Origin: Dipteris shenzhenensis
Taxonomy: Eukaryota; Polypodiophyta; Polypodiopsida; Gleicheniales
DNA length: 64,000 nt
Strand: one strand, 5' to 3'
NCBI GenBank assembly: GCA_047967505.1
Contig: CM106540.1
Shown here one piece after another: positions 1-11,051 of the stretch (positions are counted from its first letter, which is position 1; each line of letters opens with the position of its first letter). Below the pieces are notes generated by a model. The model did not search any database. It was not told where the DNA came from and was given only the letters and a program-made list of their open reading frames with translations. Both the position numbers and the translations under genes were made by a program.

Positions 1-550
1 ACAGAATGGCGAGCTGCGTGGGCAATAGGAGAGGCATGGGCAGCAGGAGCAGCTGCGTGGGTAGAGAGGTGCCGCAGATGACGAGCAGAGGGGCGAGCAA
101 GTAGAGTGGTGCAGTGGAAGGAGCTCAGTTTGTCGCAGCAGAGTGACGATGACGGATGGGCAAGCGGAAGAGTGGTGAAGGATGGGCAGGACGCTTCATT
201 GCGAGAGGTAAGGCTCAGTCAGGGAAGACCCGCTCTGATACCATTTGATGGAAATGAGGAGAGGGTGAGAGACTTGATCACATGATTGAAGACAAGAGTT
301 GAGGCATAAACTGATGTTGATAGATTGATAATCACAGCAAGTACATAGCCTCTTTTATAGGCTGGGCAAGCCTTACAGACACCTCATAGATGAGGTCACA
401 CACAAGAGAATCTAGATCCTATAATCTAGGTGAGGAATCACATCTACCACATGAGGTGGCACAAGTGGCCTCAAGACTCTTCACACTCACACAACTGTAG
501 GACACTCCTAAGACTCTAGGACCACACACACTAGGACTCCGATTCCAACA
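1..550 (-). mobile_element. 5' end (LTR plus leader) of an LTR retrotransposon running off the window
   Basis: Read on the minus strand, an LTR spans 550 down to 246. It starts TGTTGGAATC and ends CCATCA. After a 2-nt spacer comes a primer-binding site TGGTATCAGAGCGGG (complement of 229-243), matching the 3' end of plant initiator tRNA-Met. Bases 1-228 would be the untranslated leader; the coding part lies before base 1. The LTR holds short perfect hairpins such as CCTCAT-AG-ATGAGG near 393. It interrupts a LINE fragment: the LINE text stops at 551 and the same text continues uninterrupted in the related copy near 57460. The element family (copia or gypsy) cannot be decided without the internal region. 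Confidence 0.8.
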
Positions 551-1270
551 GTCGAGGCCTCGTCTCGTGGGGTTCCATGTGATCTAGCTGAAAGAACTCC
601 GTGATAGAGCTCTGAGAGGGATCAACCGAGGAAGAAGTCTGCTCCTGTCTCCATGCTCGAAGTATCCTCTCGCAGTGTCTAAGTGCCTCATGAATGAAAC
701 GTGCCAAACACCGCTGGTCTGGGTAGGAGAGGAAACGGGCTAAAATCCCATAAGTATCCTTGAAGAGGTGGAAACGCCCTCGGATCTCATAGTACATAGG
801 ACACTTGAAGATGATATGCTCCTCTGTCTCAATCTCCTGCATGTCACACAGTGTGCATATGCTCCTCTCCCTGGGTAGTCGTTCTGCTCTGCCGCTCTCA
901 ATGCGAAGTTTGTGTGAAGAGACCCGGAACTGCCCAAGAGAGATCCTCAGCGAGTGGGGTAGGTGTTTCTGTGTGTATCCTGGTGGGTCAATGAAACCCT
1001 CCACTGTGATATGTAAGAAGTGATCTCTGTAGAAGCTAAGCTTCACTGGGAGTTTACTCGGTCCCAACCAGGTCCGAAATGTATGTAGTTGTAGTAGATC
1101 CTCACGGATAACCTAGTTGACCTCGTGTGATAGGAGGGGAGAAAACAGAGCATCCATGCTGTACTGGAAGGGAGGTAATCTATCCATGTGGAGCCCTAGT
1201 CGCTCAAACCATCTCTCTGTACATGCATACCAGCACCTCTGGTCTCCTTTGGCTGCAAGTGCCATAGAAG
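551..1270 (-). pseudogene. LINE reverse-transcriptase C-terminal fragment with zinc-binding motif
   Basis: The minus strand from about 1270 to 551 encodes the C-terminal tail of a non-LTR retrotransposon polyprotein. An open stretch of 178 codons (1067-531) contains the motif C-x2-C-x9-H-x4-C (CTLCDMQEIETEEHIIFKC), typical of the zinc-binding region after the RT domain of LINEs. A conserved SLRISLGQF..SHKLRIE stretch precedes it. The reading continues upstream to about 1270 with an in-frame stop near 1113. No RT catalytic motif is present, so this is a dead 5'-truncated copy. It is closely related to the plus-strand fragment at 57028-57935. Its own 3' end is cut off by the LTR at 550. Confidence 0.75.
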
Positions 1271-1291
1271 AGGATAGAGCTATCCATGGTA

Positions 1292-1294
<3 letters not shown>

Positions 1295-1334
<40 letters not shown>
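1295..1334. repeat. (GA)n microsatellite
   Basis: An uninterrupted GA dinucleotide run of about 20 units. Read on the minus strand it is a (TC)n tail directly after a LINE-like 3' end (1335-1392). Confidence 0.9.
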
Positions 1335-1336
<2 letters not shown>

Positions 1337-1392
1337 GATCTATTAACGTCCGTAGAAAGCCTCACGGGCTTATGGGACAAAGTGCAAAACAT
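1335..1392 (-). mobile_element. LINE-like 3' tail
   Basis: On the minus strand the sequence reads GTCCCATAAGCCCGTGAGG, then GACGTTAATAGATC, then (TC)n. The same layout (CATAGACCC.., TTTAATAAAC, then a short microsatellite) ends the LINE fragment at 57870-57935 and appears on the minus strand near 43260. It is interpreted as the 3' end of a truncated LINE insertion. Confidence 0.45.
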
Positions 1393-1920
1393 AAATCCTT
1401 ACATCATCTGGGTAAACCAGAGAGGGTCGAGGAGCGCACATGGCAACTCAGCTCGAGATTATTAAAGCACAATTCTAAGTTGTAGTCCTATATCAAGAAG
1501 GGCTTCATTACATCAGTTTTAGACTGAGGGTCTTTAGGATTAGATTTGAAATCTCAGATTAATGCTATTCCATCTCGATATACTGCCCATTTCCAGCTTT
1601 ACGTGCGTCCTTGACTTTGGTGAGTTTCACTATTCCTTTGTTTGAGCTGAGTCGGGGTGAGTTCTGCAGATATCCATATCTTTGTACTCTTCAGCTTAGT
1701 TGTCTGTCAGAGGATATTGACTCTCTCTATCCTTTCATTGAAATAAACCTGCATTTGTGTTCCCTTTTGAGCGATGTAGCTAATGTGGTTTTCATTCCAT
1801 TCAATTTGAGGTATATTCTTCTTGAGGCATATTATTTTCTCATCTTCTGTGAGAGCTACATCCTCACTAGTGCTGCCACAGAAATCTTTGGGCAACCCCC
1901 CAATGCGTAGTATCTTCTTG

Positions 1921-1965
<45 letters not shown>

Positions 1966-1983
1966 CTAAATTAAAAATTTCAG
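1393..1983 (+). other. Intron sequence before the first visible host exon
   Basis: No coding similarity was recognised. The stretch contains a perfect (GA)19 run at 1925-1962, followed by an A/T-rich segment and the acceptor TTTCAG at 1978-1983. No exon carrying the central EDR1-domain motifs was found here, so the upstream exon must lie before base 1. Confidence 0.5.
1925..1962. repeat. (GA)19 microsatellite close to a splice acceptor
   Basis: A pure GA run ends 21 nt before the acceptor AG of the host exon at 1984. It is an uninterrupted purine run where a polypyrimidine tract would be expected. Confidence 0.9.
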
Positions 1984-3410
1984 GGAGTTCATTGTTGATT
2001 TGATGGGAGCTCCGGGCACACTTATCCCTTTGAATGTTCTTGGGCTTGTTAATATTGGCTCATGCGCCAGTTCGGATGCTGATGTTGAGGTCATAAGCAT
2101 GGAAGAATCGCGTGAGAAACTGATTGGGAGGGATCCAAAGGAAGGGGTCTTTGATGAGCAAGAGCCACATAGGATTGCAATTGCTTGTAATGAAGATCTC
2201 CATGGAGAGTTAGGGGCTGGTGCCGTTCTTGATAATCCCTATTTGCAGAAGACCATTCCTGTTGACATTCTTTCTGAAGAAATAAAGCACGAAAGGCGCC
2301 AAAGCGAACCTACCGAGCTCAAGGTGGTGAATGAGATACCTGCTCAACCAACTGTGGGCAGATCTGGCTGCCGGTTCTTTCTCCGGAGATCTCCATCATG
2401 GACAGAAGGTATTGGATCACCAGCTGTAAGAGACATGAAGGTAAAGGACGTGTCCCAGTACATGATGCATGCTGCCAAGGAAAACCCCATACTTGCACAG
2501 AAGCTGCATGATGTGCTACTTGAGAGCGGTGTAAGAGCTCCTCTTGACTTGTTTAGTGAAATTTCTCCGAAGCAGCTCCAAGCTCAGGTGAGTGAGGAGA
2601 AGAGAAGTTTGGAAGAAAAGGAAGACAGAAAAGAAGCAAAAGGTAATGCTGTTCGGAGGAAAGAGAAAAGCAGTGTGGGTCCAGGTCGGCCTCCAGCTCC
2701 TGAATCGTCATACACTTCAAGATCAGATGAAGGTATTAAAGACAGGCTGGAAAGGTTGAATTCTGTGGAGGGCTTGGGGGACAGTCGGCCACTAGAACCC
2801 CCTTACTCGAATGCCCCTTCTAATTTATCATATAACTCATCAGTGTTGTCAGCAGTTACTGCCCCTCAGTTTTCCAGCCCTTTGCTGCCAGGAGCAACTG
2901 CTTGGAGTGTTGTATGTGATAGCTTGGGACCTGAAATCATAAAACGTGTTCCTGCTGCTGCTGCTGTAGCAGCTACAGCTGCTGTTGTGGCTTCTTCTAT
3001 GGTGGTGGCAGCTGCAAAATCAGAGCATATACCAGATCCAGCTCTTGTTGAGGTCCCTGTTGCAGCTGCTGCAACAGCAACTGCAGCTGTTGTTGCGGCC
3101 TCTGCTGTGGTTGGTAGGCGGCTGGAAATATTCGAGGCTTTTCCTGATGCCATAACTGTGGATTCTGCAGAGAAAGTTACTCATGAGTATAATGGTCAGG
3201 AACATGAACAAGCAGATCCATATATGAGGAATCCATGGGATAACAGCCCAGAAGGGGAAGGCTCTCATGCAGGATATTCTGCAGAAGATGAGAGAGTTTC
3301 AGAGAAATCCGGTGGGTCCATTAGTGTAAGGTCCGAGCCAGTTCTTGATGATGTGGCTGAATGGGAGATTCCCTGGGAAGATCTCCAGATTGGAGAGCGG
3401 ATCGGGCTTG
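1984..3410 (+). CDS. Host MAPKKK exon A: end of EDR1 domain, linker, start of kinase domain
   Basis: This large exon follows acceptor TTTCAG and ends at donor G|GTAAGT, phase 1. It opens with (R)EFIVDLMGAPG, the conserved end of the EDR1 domain. Near 2460-2540 it has AAKENPILAQKLHDVLLESG, a motif shared by B3 Raf-like kinases. A charged Lys/Glu stretch follows at 2590-2680. Two Ala/Val-rich blocks lie at about 2950-3020 and 3046-3110. It ends with WEIPWEDLQIGERIGLG, the start of the kinase domain. The frame stays open 80 nt into the intron, but the next exon resumes the glycine loop exactly from base 3410, which supports that donor. One Ala/Val-rich block is known in this family; the second, similar block looks like an extra copy. 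Confidence 0.93.
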
Positions 3411-4515
3411 GTAAGTTGTTTTCTGTATGGAGAACTTTGATCGAGGGGACCACTAGTGTATTGGAAACAGCACTGCCTATGTTTTATTGAGGTTGTGCAT
3501 CTTAACAATGGTTATGCGGGTTTAAATTGATTTGTGTCCAGTGGGTCTCCTTCAGTGGCATCAACTTGTGAGTGTTACATGCAGAAATTAGTAATCAATC
3601 CTTAAGCCAGATTGTTTTTTTAAGATGTTTTTGGTGAACTTTTCAAGCTATTCAATGAAAGTAGCACGGAAAATCATGGGTAGAAACCCAAATGTTTAAA
3701 TCTAGTCCAGTAGACTAGTATCATTAGCTGCCTTTGGATCGTATGAAAATTTCTACATTGGACCTGACCTCCATACTAGCTATGAGACTTGGCATGTTCT
3801 TTTGGTTGGTTATTGGCCTCTTTGATTACCTGAACAAGTCATATGTTGTCTTCGCTGTAGCGTAGGAATGAGTATGAATATAGACATTTACGTGGATTTC
3901 TAAAGACTTTTGTCTTCGCTGTAGCATAGGAATGAGTATGAATATAGACATGTATGTGGATTTCTAAAGACTTTTGCAGCTTGCTGAATAACTTCTTCCT
4001 TGCTGGAATGAGCATTTGGAATATGGTAGATTAAAGTAGCCTCTGTTCCCAGCTTCACTCAGGTTTCTTATCCTAGACTGAGTTCCTCGCCGTGTGCCTT
4101 AGGTTTCTTCTTGAGTGGGGTGTGCACGCGCCTGTGTGTGGCGTGTACGCAGAAGAGAGTTGTGACCTCGCATCTGCTCATGGTCAACTTTTCTGCCCTG
4201 TATTATCCTGCTCCTTTTTCCCTTGCTCTTACGTCTGCAATTTCCTGTAAATTCTATCTCTATCTGCTAGGGTTAGGTGCACCTCTCTTGTCTATTCTCT
4301 AGGGTTGCTCTCTGTTGTACTATCTACAATTACTGCTGTTATATTCCCTTGCTGTTGTTACTGTTCTCTTACCATCTTTGTTGGGCCTTTGTCTCATAAA
4401 TTCCTGTTTATCTCTCAGGCTGTCCATACACTTTTCTTGCTCCCTCTATTCCCTGGTTTTCCAGTTCTTTTAGTCTCACTGTTTCTAGGTTCTTGCCTTA
4501 TTGTTTATAGATTTC
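3411..4515 (+). other. Intron sequence left of the hAT element
   Basis: No gene was recognised. It holds one 64-bp tandem duplication (listed separately). A T/C-rich stretch fills about 4190-4500. The intron continues for 24.3 kb because of the hAT element with its nested Copias and the later Copia-3 insertion. Confidence 0.6.
3847..3974. repeat. 64-bp tandem duplication
   Basis: Unit 1 at 3847-3910 and unit 2 at 3911-3974 both begin TGTCTTCGCTGTAGC and end TCTAAAGACTTT. Only a few substitutions separate them. Confidence 0.9.
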
Positions 4516-4725
4516 AGTATGAGCATAGTGCCCAGAAACGGCATTTCTGGGCACCCGAAACGGTTCGCCGTTTCCGAAACCAGAAACTGCGTTTCGGGCC
4601 GGCAATATTTTTTTTTTGGTTTTGTGTTTGTCAATGCCTCTAGAATTTATCCAAGACAACATATATATAGAGCAGCAATGTAAGAGCTTGTAGACACCAA
4701 TGCTCATCTATAGAAGCAAAAGTAC

Positions 4726-4748
4726 CAGCACACACACACACACACACC
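4726..4748. repeat. (CA)n microsatellite
   Basis: A short CA dinucleotide run within the left part of the hAT element. Confidence 0.85.
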
Positions 4749-4864
4749 CGCCTCAACCACCGAGTAAGAAGTTAGAACCCCATTGGCAGGTAGGGCAGTT
4801 TTTGCTCTCCCTGTCCAGCCTCTCCTCTTGCTCTCCTCTCATCCTACAAGCCCCCTCTCAGCCA

Positions 4865-5121
4865 TGTGAGAAAAACGGAGAGCAAGAGTGAGCAAGAGAG
4901 AGTGAGCTAAACTTAGGTCACTCAAAAGGTGGACTGAATGAAGTGAAGTACAAACAAGAGATGAGGGGTTTTGTCTAAGTGACAAAACCCTATCTAATCA
5001 CTAACTGTAGTTAGGGATTAGACTGTGGTTAGGGGGAAAAACCTCTAAGAGGGAAAAGTGCCCCCAACCCACTTATTACATTACATTGGCCACTGCCTAG
5101 AATATAATAATAATTCTAACA
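4865..5121 (-). repeat. Copia-1 3' LTR
   Basis: Direct repeat of 10496-10724. Read on the minus strand it begins TGTTAGAATT and ends CTCACA. It contains the hairpin GGGTTTTGTC...GACAAAACCC near 4966-4991. Confidence 0.9.
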
Positions 5122-5158
5122 CCCCCCTGCAGTGCCAATGTGGTGTACAAGGTAGTGA

Positions 5159-8100
5159 TCAATCACCAAATGGAGATAAGTTTAGGGCACCGCAAAATGC
5201 CTCAAACTTCTCACGTGGAAGTGCTTTGGTGAAGATGTTTGCAACATTGTCATGTGTTGACGCATAGATCATACTGATCTCCCCTGCATGCAACTTCTCT
5301 CTGACATAATGATAATGAACCTCAATGTGCTTCGTGCGAGCATGAAACACAGGATTCTTTGCCATCGCTATAGCACTTAGACTATCAGTGAGAATTGGAG
5401 AAGGACCCTCCAATAAGAGTCGAAGATCAGCGAACAAATGTCGCAGCCAAACACATTCAACTGTCGCTATGAAAGCTACCATGTACTCAACTTCACATGA
5501 GAAAGTAGCCACTGCAGATTGCTTCTTGCTTAGCCAAGAAATGCAAGCTTTGCCCAAAAAGAAACAATTACCACTAGTGAACTGCATGGTATCATAGTCT
5601 CTAGCCCAATCTGAATCATTGTAAGCATGCATTTGCAAGTCACCTTCCCTGGGAAACATCAAGCTAAAAGACTTTGTGCCCTGCAAATAACGGAAGATGC
5701 GTTTTACAGCCTGCCAATGGGGCTGTGCATATATCTGCTCACCTGAGATATTGCATACTGAATATCGGGCTGTGTATTGTACAAGTAGGTGACAAGTTAG
5801 GTGAGGCATCCAACAGCCTGGCTGTAAAGTGTGACATCCACTGATTCACCTGCATCATATATAGTAAGCTTCAGCCCCAACTCCATGGGAGTGGCTATAG
5901 GCTTACAATCATGCATGTTGAACCTATCCAAGAGTTTCTGCACATACTTGGATTGAGACATAACGATGCCACGCTTGTCTTGCATAAAGTGGATCCCCAA
6001 ATAAAAATGTAACATGCCCAAATCTGTCATGTCAAATTCAGCTTTCAACTCAGCTTCGAAATCTGCAATTATATCCTCATTTGACCTGTGAGTAGCATGT
6101 CATCTACATAAAGAATGATGACCAAAATATCCCCTCCATCCTTCTTGATGTAGAGGGTGCTTTCCGTGGGACTATTATGTAACCCCTTACTTGCCAGGAA
6201 TGCATCAATCTTGGCATACCATGCACGTGGGGCTTGTTTCAGCCCATATAAAGCTTTGTTAAGCTTGCAAACCTGAAGTGCATTGCCAGAAAGTTCAAAT
6301 CCAAGAGGTTGTTTGACATAAATCTTTTCCTGCAAGTCCCCATTAAGGAAAAGCTATTTTTATGTCCAACTGATGGACATTCCAAACAAAATTTGCAGCC
6401 ATGGCAATAACTGACCGTATGGTGGTCATCCGGGATGTAGGAGCAAAAGTCTCCTCATAATCTATGCCCTTTTTCTGTGCATAGCCTTTGGCAACCAGCC
6501 TTGCCTTGTACCTGTCAATGGACCCATCTGGCTTCCTTTTTACCTTGAAAACCCACTTGGTACCAATGGCATGCTTACCTGGTGGCAAATCCACAACATC
6601 CCAAGTCTGATTTTTCTCAATGGACTGCAGTTCATTGTGCATGGCATGCATCCAATGCACATTATCCTTTGCTTCTTCAAAAGAGTTAGGTTCCTCTTTA
6701 TCAAGAAGAGTCCCTGCATAAGCTGTCTCAACTGAAAGAGCCCCCCTTGCTTGCCTTACTGCACTACGAGTCTTGCCAGACAATGGGGCCTCAAGCCTAC
6801 TCTCCCTGAGAGTCTGTAGCAACCAATTCGAGACTGTTTTGACTGCTGCGTGTATCTCTTGAATTTCTTGCTTGACAACTTCATCCACACCCTGTGGAGG
6901 TACAAAATCAACCTGTGGCTGAATCGGGGCATGTGGATCAGGAGGAGGTTGCAGTAAATTCTGATTTTCAGCATGAACCTCAGCTGGGGAACCAAATGCT
7001 ATAGGAAGCATCCCCTCAAAAACATCATCTGAAGAAGTCAGAATAGTAAATTCAGCATGTGTATGTGCTGAATTTTCAGAGAATATGACATCTCTACCAA
7101 CAAAAATCTTGCGTGAAGCAGGATTGTAGAGATGATAGCCTTTGCTTTGTGCACTATACCCAACAAAAATGCATTTAAGTGCCTTATCTGACAACTTTTG
7201 TAGAAACTCCACAGGCATGTGGGCATATGCAACACATCAAAAACTCTGAAGTGATCCATTGAAGGCTTTCTCCTATGCCATGCCTCATAGGGAGTGATTG
7301 TATTCAAAGCCTCTGTGGGAGCCCGATTCAAAACATTGTTTGCACACATGAGGCCTTCGAGCCAAAACCTGTGAGGCAACTTTTTAGTGGTAAGCATGCA
7401 TCTATCCATCTCCATAAGAGTGCGTTTTTTGCGCTCATCTTTGCCATTTTGTTGAGGTGTAAGCCTCACTGTAAGCTGATGCGTGATGCCCTTCTCCTTC
7501 AAAAATGCCTCAAACTCATGAGACATATACTCCCCCCCTCTATCTGTGCGAAGTGTCTGCACCTTGAGTCTTGTCTCATTCTCAAAGTGTTTGAAATGCA
7601 TAAACACTTCTGATTTTGCCTTAAGACCATAGACCTTAGTGTAGTTGGTGAAGTCATCTATGAATGTAACATAATCCCAAAAGGAGGTGCCCTCATGGGA
7701 CCGCAGGCATCACTGTGAATAAGCTGTAATTTGCGTGTAGCTTTCACTGCACCATCCTTCTTGAAAGGAAATCTATGCATCTTGCCAAGGATGCAACCCT
7801 CACATGCATGAGGAGGAGGTGACTCTAAAGGAGGCAATGCATCAACCATAGCATGCTTCTGAAGTGTCATTAGGCATGCCATAACTCTGCACTCTGCATC
7901 GCAGCAGTGGGAGTGCTCACTGAAAATGCAAGATCGGATCTTTTCTCATATATATCAAGTTGAAAAAGACCCCGATACAAAGTGCCAGATAACATCAAAG
8001 CATAGTCATTCTCTTTGTCTCTGACTGCACACTTAGCATCATTGAATACAACCTAAAATCCTCCTCTATTAAGAGAGGACATTGAAAGCAAATTCTTCTT

Positions 8101-9405
8101 TATACCTGGCACATAAAGAACATATGAAATTCTGAAATCTGTGCCATCAGTGGATGTGAGAATAATGTCCCCACTCCACACACTGAATAAGAATAATTAT
8201 TTGCACAAGTCACCTTCTGTTTAGTAGGTGGAGGATGCAAAGATGCAAAAGGGCTCTTCTTAGAAGTGATGTGCTTTGAAGCACCAAGTATTCAGTGTCT
8301 CATTGACACTGAGAGAGCATGCATCCTTTGAAGGATCATAACTGCAAGTCAAGAAAGCATAAGGGTCATCATTATTAGTGGCTGTAGCATCTGAACTACC
8401 CATTGAAAAATCTGAAGTGCAAGACAAAAAGGCATAGTGCTCTTCCACAAAGTTGGCTGTAACATCTCCCCCATCATGTGAATGAGAAGCTGATGCATTT
8501 GACGCAGCCATACCTAAATCCCTTCTCTTTTCTTTAGCTATGCGCTTCTTGCATTCACCAATATAATGACCTGGCTTCTTGTAGTGGTGACAAATGCCCT
8601 TCTTTTTATGCTTATCTGCATCACCTTTAGCCTTATAAGAGGGCTGTCCTGAATCAGCTTTATGCTGATGTGCGGGCTGATTGGCATGTTGCTTTTGTTG
8701 CCCTTTTCCCTTGGGCTTGAACTTGGAAAGCATGGCATGCTCGCCAGCCTGAGTTGCCATATTTCTTCGTGTCTGCTCCTCCTGCAACATAAGTCCTACC
8801 GACTCATGAAAAGAGAGGATTGCTGCCCCCCCTCAATGCAGAGTGGTGGTAATCATTTCTGAATCCGGAATGACTTTATCAATATTCAGCAGTTGCTCCC
8901 TCAAATCCTGAAGCTTTGTGAGGTGAGTATTCATGGAATCTCCCTCATCCATATGCGTATGAGAAAGCTCTCGCTTCAGAAAGGAAACTCTGGCATCATT
9001 TCTTGCTACAAACATACTCTCTAATATCTCCCAAGTTGCCTTTGATGTCTTGCATGACCGAATGTGCGGAATAATGAACCTCTTGATAGAGAGAGAAATC
9101 ACTGATAGAGCTTGTGCGTCCCTAGAATCTCATCTTTTCTGTTCTACTGTGGGAGCTCCTGGAGCAACAGCCCCAACTACTTGTGCTGCATTTTGACCTC
9201 TACCCGTGCCTCCAGCTGTAGGAGTGACAGGTGTAGCCCATGTATCTGGCCTTGCTTCATCTCTATTGACGTAATTCCAAAGATGTCTGCCAACTAAGAT
9301 GTTGCGTACCATAAAACTCCTTGTCCACAAGGAGTAGTTGGTGCCATCCAACTTATCCTCTTGTGTGAGGACTCCAAACACCTCATTGGGGTTGTTTTGA
9401 GCCAT
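5159..9405 (-). pseudogene. Copia-1 gag-pol, disrupted
   Basis: On the minus strand gag begins at 9405 (MAQNNPNEVFG, then LDGTNYSLW), the same start as in the intact Copia-2. In order follow a gag zinc knuckle (CHHYKKPGHYIGEC, about 8560-8600; the second Cys is shifted by one residue), a broken protease region (7900-8290), integrase with LRTDRGGEY and PQQNGK (7430-7560), RT with LYVDDMLLTG (6070-6110) and RNase H ending at the stop at 5159. The reading frame is broken at several places, for instance near 9130, 8830, 8260, 7640, 7220, 6340, 6060 and 5800. This copy cannot make an active polyprotein. Confidence 0.9.
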
Positions 9406-10480
9406 TTTAGCCAAATAAATTAAAAAATACAGCAAATTGAACAAGTAAAATCCCTTCCTGAGATGCAAAATGCACAAGTAAAATCTGACAAAGAAAATCT
9501 GCCCCTAATAAATACTGTCATAGCCTATCAAAGGCTCGAAATGCACCCTAATGCTTTGCTTAATGCCCAAAAATTTGCAAATAGAATCTGCAAAAAATGG
9601 CAAAATTCTGCAAATTGACTCGCACTGAGTCCAGAAATGCTTGCAAACTTCCAAAATGCTCTTTTATCTGCAAAATTGCAATCCAAATGCAAAAGCGCCA
9701 ATTTCTTGTGGGAAATTGCATACAAAAGAGGACAAATGGTTTGAAAGCCCCAAATGTTACAAAATTTGCACTCTGCCTACAAAAGCCCTAAATTGCACTG
9801 CAAAGTTGCAATGTAATAGCAAAAGCCCCAAATTTCTTCAACACTCGCAGACTTACTGCAATGTCTGCCCAAAAACTCCAATTGGGCTTCCAAAAAAAAA
9901 CTGAGCCAAGCAATGGCTATATGCAAAGAGTGCGCCTGCAAATGAACCTTGCAAGTAGAACCTTGCTCAAAAGACCTGCATTAGACCGTACAGTACGGAT
10001 GGTACGGTTGTATGGACGGATGACATGAGTTGTACGATGAAGGTACAATAAATTGTACGGACGGCTGGTGCAGCTTGTACGAACATAATGGCGACTTGTA
10101 CGGACATAATGGCGACCTGTACGGACAGATTGCAGGTGTACGGACCTGATAGCTTGTATGGACGGCGATAGACTGCAATACGGAGTACGGATGAGAGCAG
10201 CGCCACATGTGTAGGTACAGACGATTTGTAGGAAGTACGGCGGTATAGTATGGACTGTCAGTCTATATGTTGTATGGACGTCGGCGTGTACGGACGAGTG
10301 TTGTAATGGGAGCGTGCTTGGCAATGGGACAGTACGGAAGCACGTATAGGAATCGTACAGTTGTACGGACTGTACGGAATGTTGATCTCGAGCTTGAACG
10401 GGCTGAAGTACGGGAGCGGGAGCTGAGTGCAGAGAGCTGAGAGCAGATGCGGAGATGGGAGCAGGTCTGGGAAGGAGAGT
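9406..10480 (-). promoter_or_regulatory. Copia-1 leader: GTAC array and GGGGCTTT-word zone
   Basis: This is the untranslated stretch between primer-binding site and gag. From about 9980 to 10400 GTAC/GTACGGA words recur roughly every 20 bp. From about 9640 to 9880, nearer gag, words like AAAGCCCCAAATG recur. The same two-zone order is seen in Copia-2, -3 and -4. A 199-codon open frame (10516-9917, minus) runs through the array but looks like low-complexity translation of the repeats. Confidence 0.6.
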
Positions 10481-10495
10481 TGCTATGATACCAAA

Positions 10496-10724
10496 TGTGA
10501 GAAAAACGGAGAGCAAGAGTGAGCAAGAGAGAGTGAGCTAAACGTAGGTGGACTGAATGAAATGAAGTACAAACAAGAGATGAGGGGTTTTGTCTAAGTG
10601 ACAAAACCCTATCTAATCACTAATCGTAGTTAGGGATTAGACTATGGTTAGGGGGAAAAACTTCTAAGAGGGAAAAGTTCCCCTAACCCACTTATTACAT
10701 TACATTGGCCACTACCTAGAATAT
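10496..10724 (-). repeat. Copia-1 5' LTR (outer end altered)
   Basis: Matches 4865-5121 from TGTGAG to CCTAGAATAT, then diverges. The expected final ATAATAATTCTAACA is replaced by unrelated CT-rich sequence. Confidence 0.85.
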
Positions 10725-10771
10725 TGCTCTCCTTAGCCGTTGCTCTCTTCTCCTTGCTCTCCTCAGCCCTT

Positions 10772-11034
10772 TGTTGGAATTATATCTATAATTCAGCAGT
10801 GACCAATGTAATATAATAAGTTAGTTAGGGGCACTTTTCCCTCATTTAGAGGTTTTTCCCCCTAACTGCAGTTAGTTCACTAACTATGGTTAGTGACTAC
10901 TAAGGTTTTGTCACTATGACAAAACCTTATCTACACTACTTTGTGTAGTACTCTTTACACACTCTATTGCAACTACAGCTTCTCAGCTTACGACTCTCTC
11001 ACTCTCTCTTGCTCTCACACTCTCTAATCCTTCA
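10772..11034 (+). repeat. Copia-2 5' LTR
   Basis: Starts TGTTGGAATT, ends ATCCTTCA, and is identical to 16276-16538. It contains the hairpin AAGGTTTTGTCA-CTA-TGACAAAACCTT (10901-10927) and a smaller inverted repeat CTACAC..GTGTAG. Confidence 0.97.
10803..10819 (+). promoter_or_regulatory. Possible CCAAT and TATA boxes in the Copia-2 LTR
   Basis: CCAAT at 10803-10807 is followed by TATAATAA at 10812-10819. The spacing is closer than in a standard promoter, so only the TATA-like box is a reasonable candidate for starting the element transcript. Confidence 0.3.
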
Positions 11035-11036
11035 TT

Positions 11037-11051
11037 TGGTATCAGAGCGGG
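11037..11051 (+). promoter_or_regulatory. Copia-2 primer-binding site (initiator tRNA-Met)
   Basis: TGGTATCAGAGCGGG begins 2 nt after the LTR. This is the standard plant copia site complementary to the 3' end of initiator tRNA-Met. Confidence 0.9.

Larger units (their letters stand above)
4865..10724 (-). mobile_element. Copia-1, decayed Ty1/copia element (LTR family 1)
   Basis: The element lies on the minus strand, with direct LTRs at 4865-5121 (3') and 10496-10724 (5'). The purine-rich primer is the complement of CCCCCCTGCAG at 5122-5132. The primer-binding site, complement of 10481-10493, is a one-mismatch form of the initiator tRNA-Met site. Gag-pol between them is broken by stops and frameshifts. 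The 5' LTR lacks the last 17 bases of its twin, and the flanks do not give a clean target duplication (AGCCA at the left; at best AGCCG some 10 bp beyond the right end). It is related to Copia-2 but clearly diverged in LTR and coding sequence, so it is the older insertion of the two. Confidence 0.9.

Noticed and set aside
1611-1910. 99-codon frame before the first host exon, possible upstream exon
   Set aside because: Shows none of the EDR1-domain motifs expected before REFIVDL, and has no suitable splice sites in phase.
3411-3490. In-frame extension of host exon A
   Set aside because: The next exon completes the glycine loop exactly from the GT donor at 3411; the extension would break a universal kinase motif.
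9917-10516. 199-codon frame in the Copia-1 leader
   Set aside because: It translates the GTAC repeats and crosses the primer-binding site; no relation to the open leader frame of Copia-2 in sequence.
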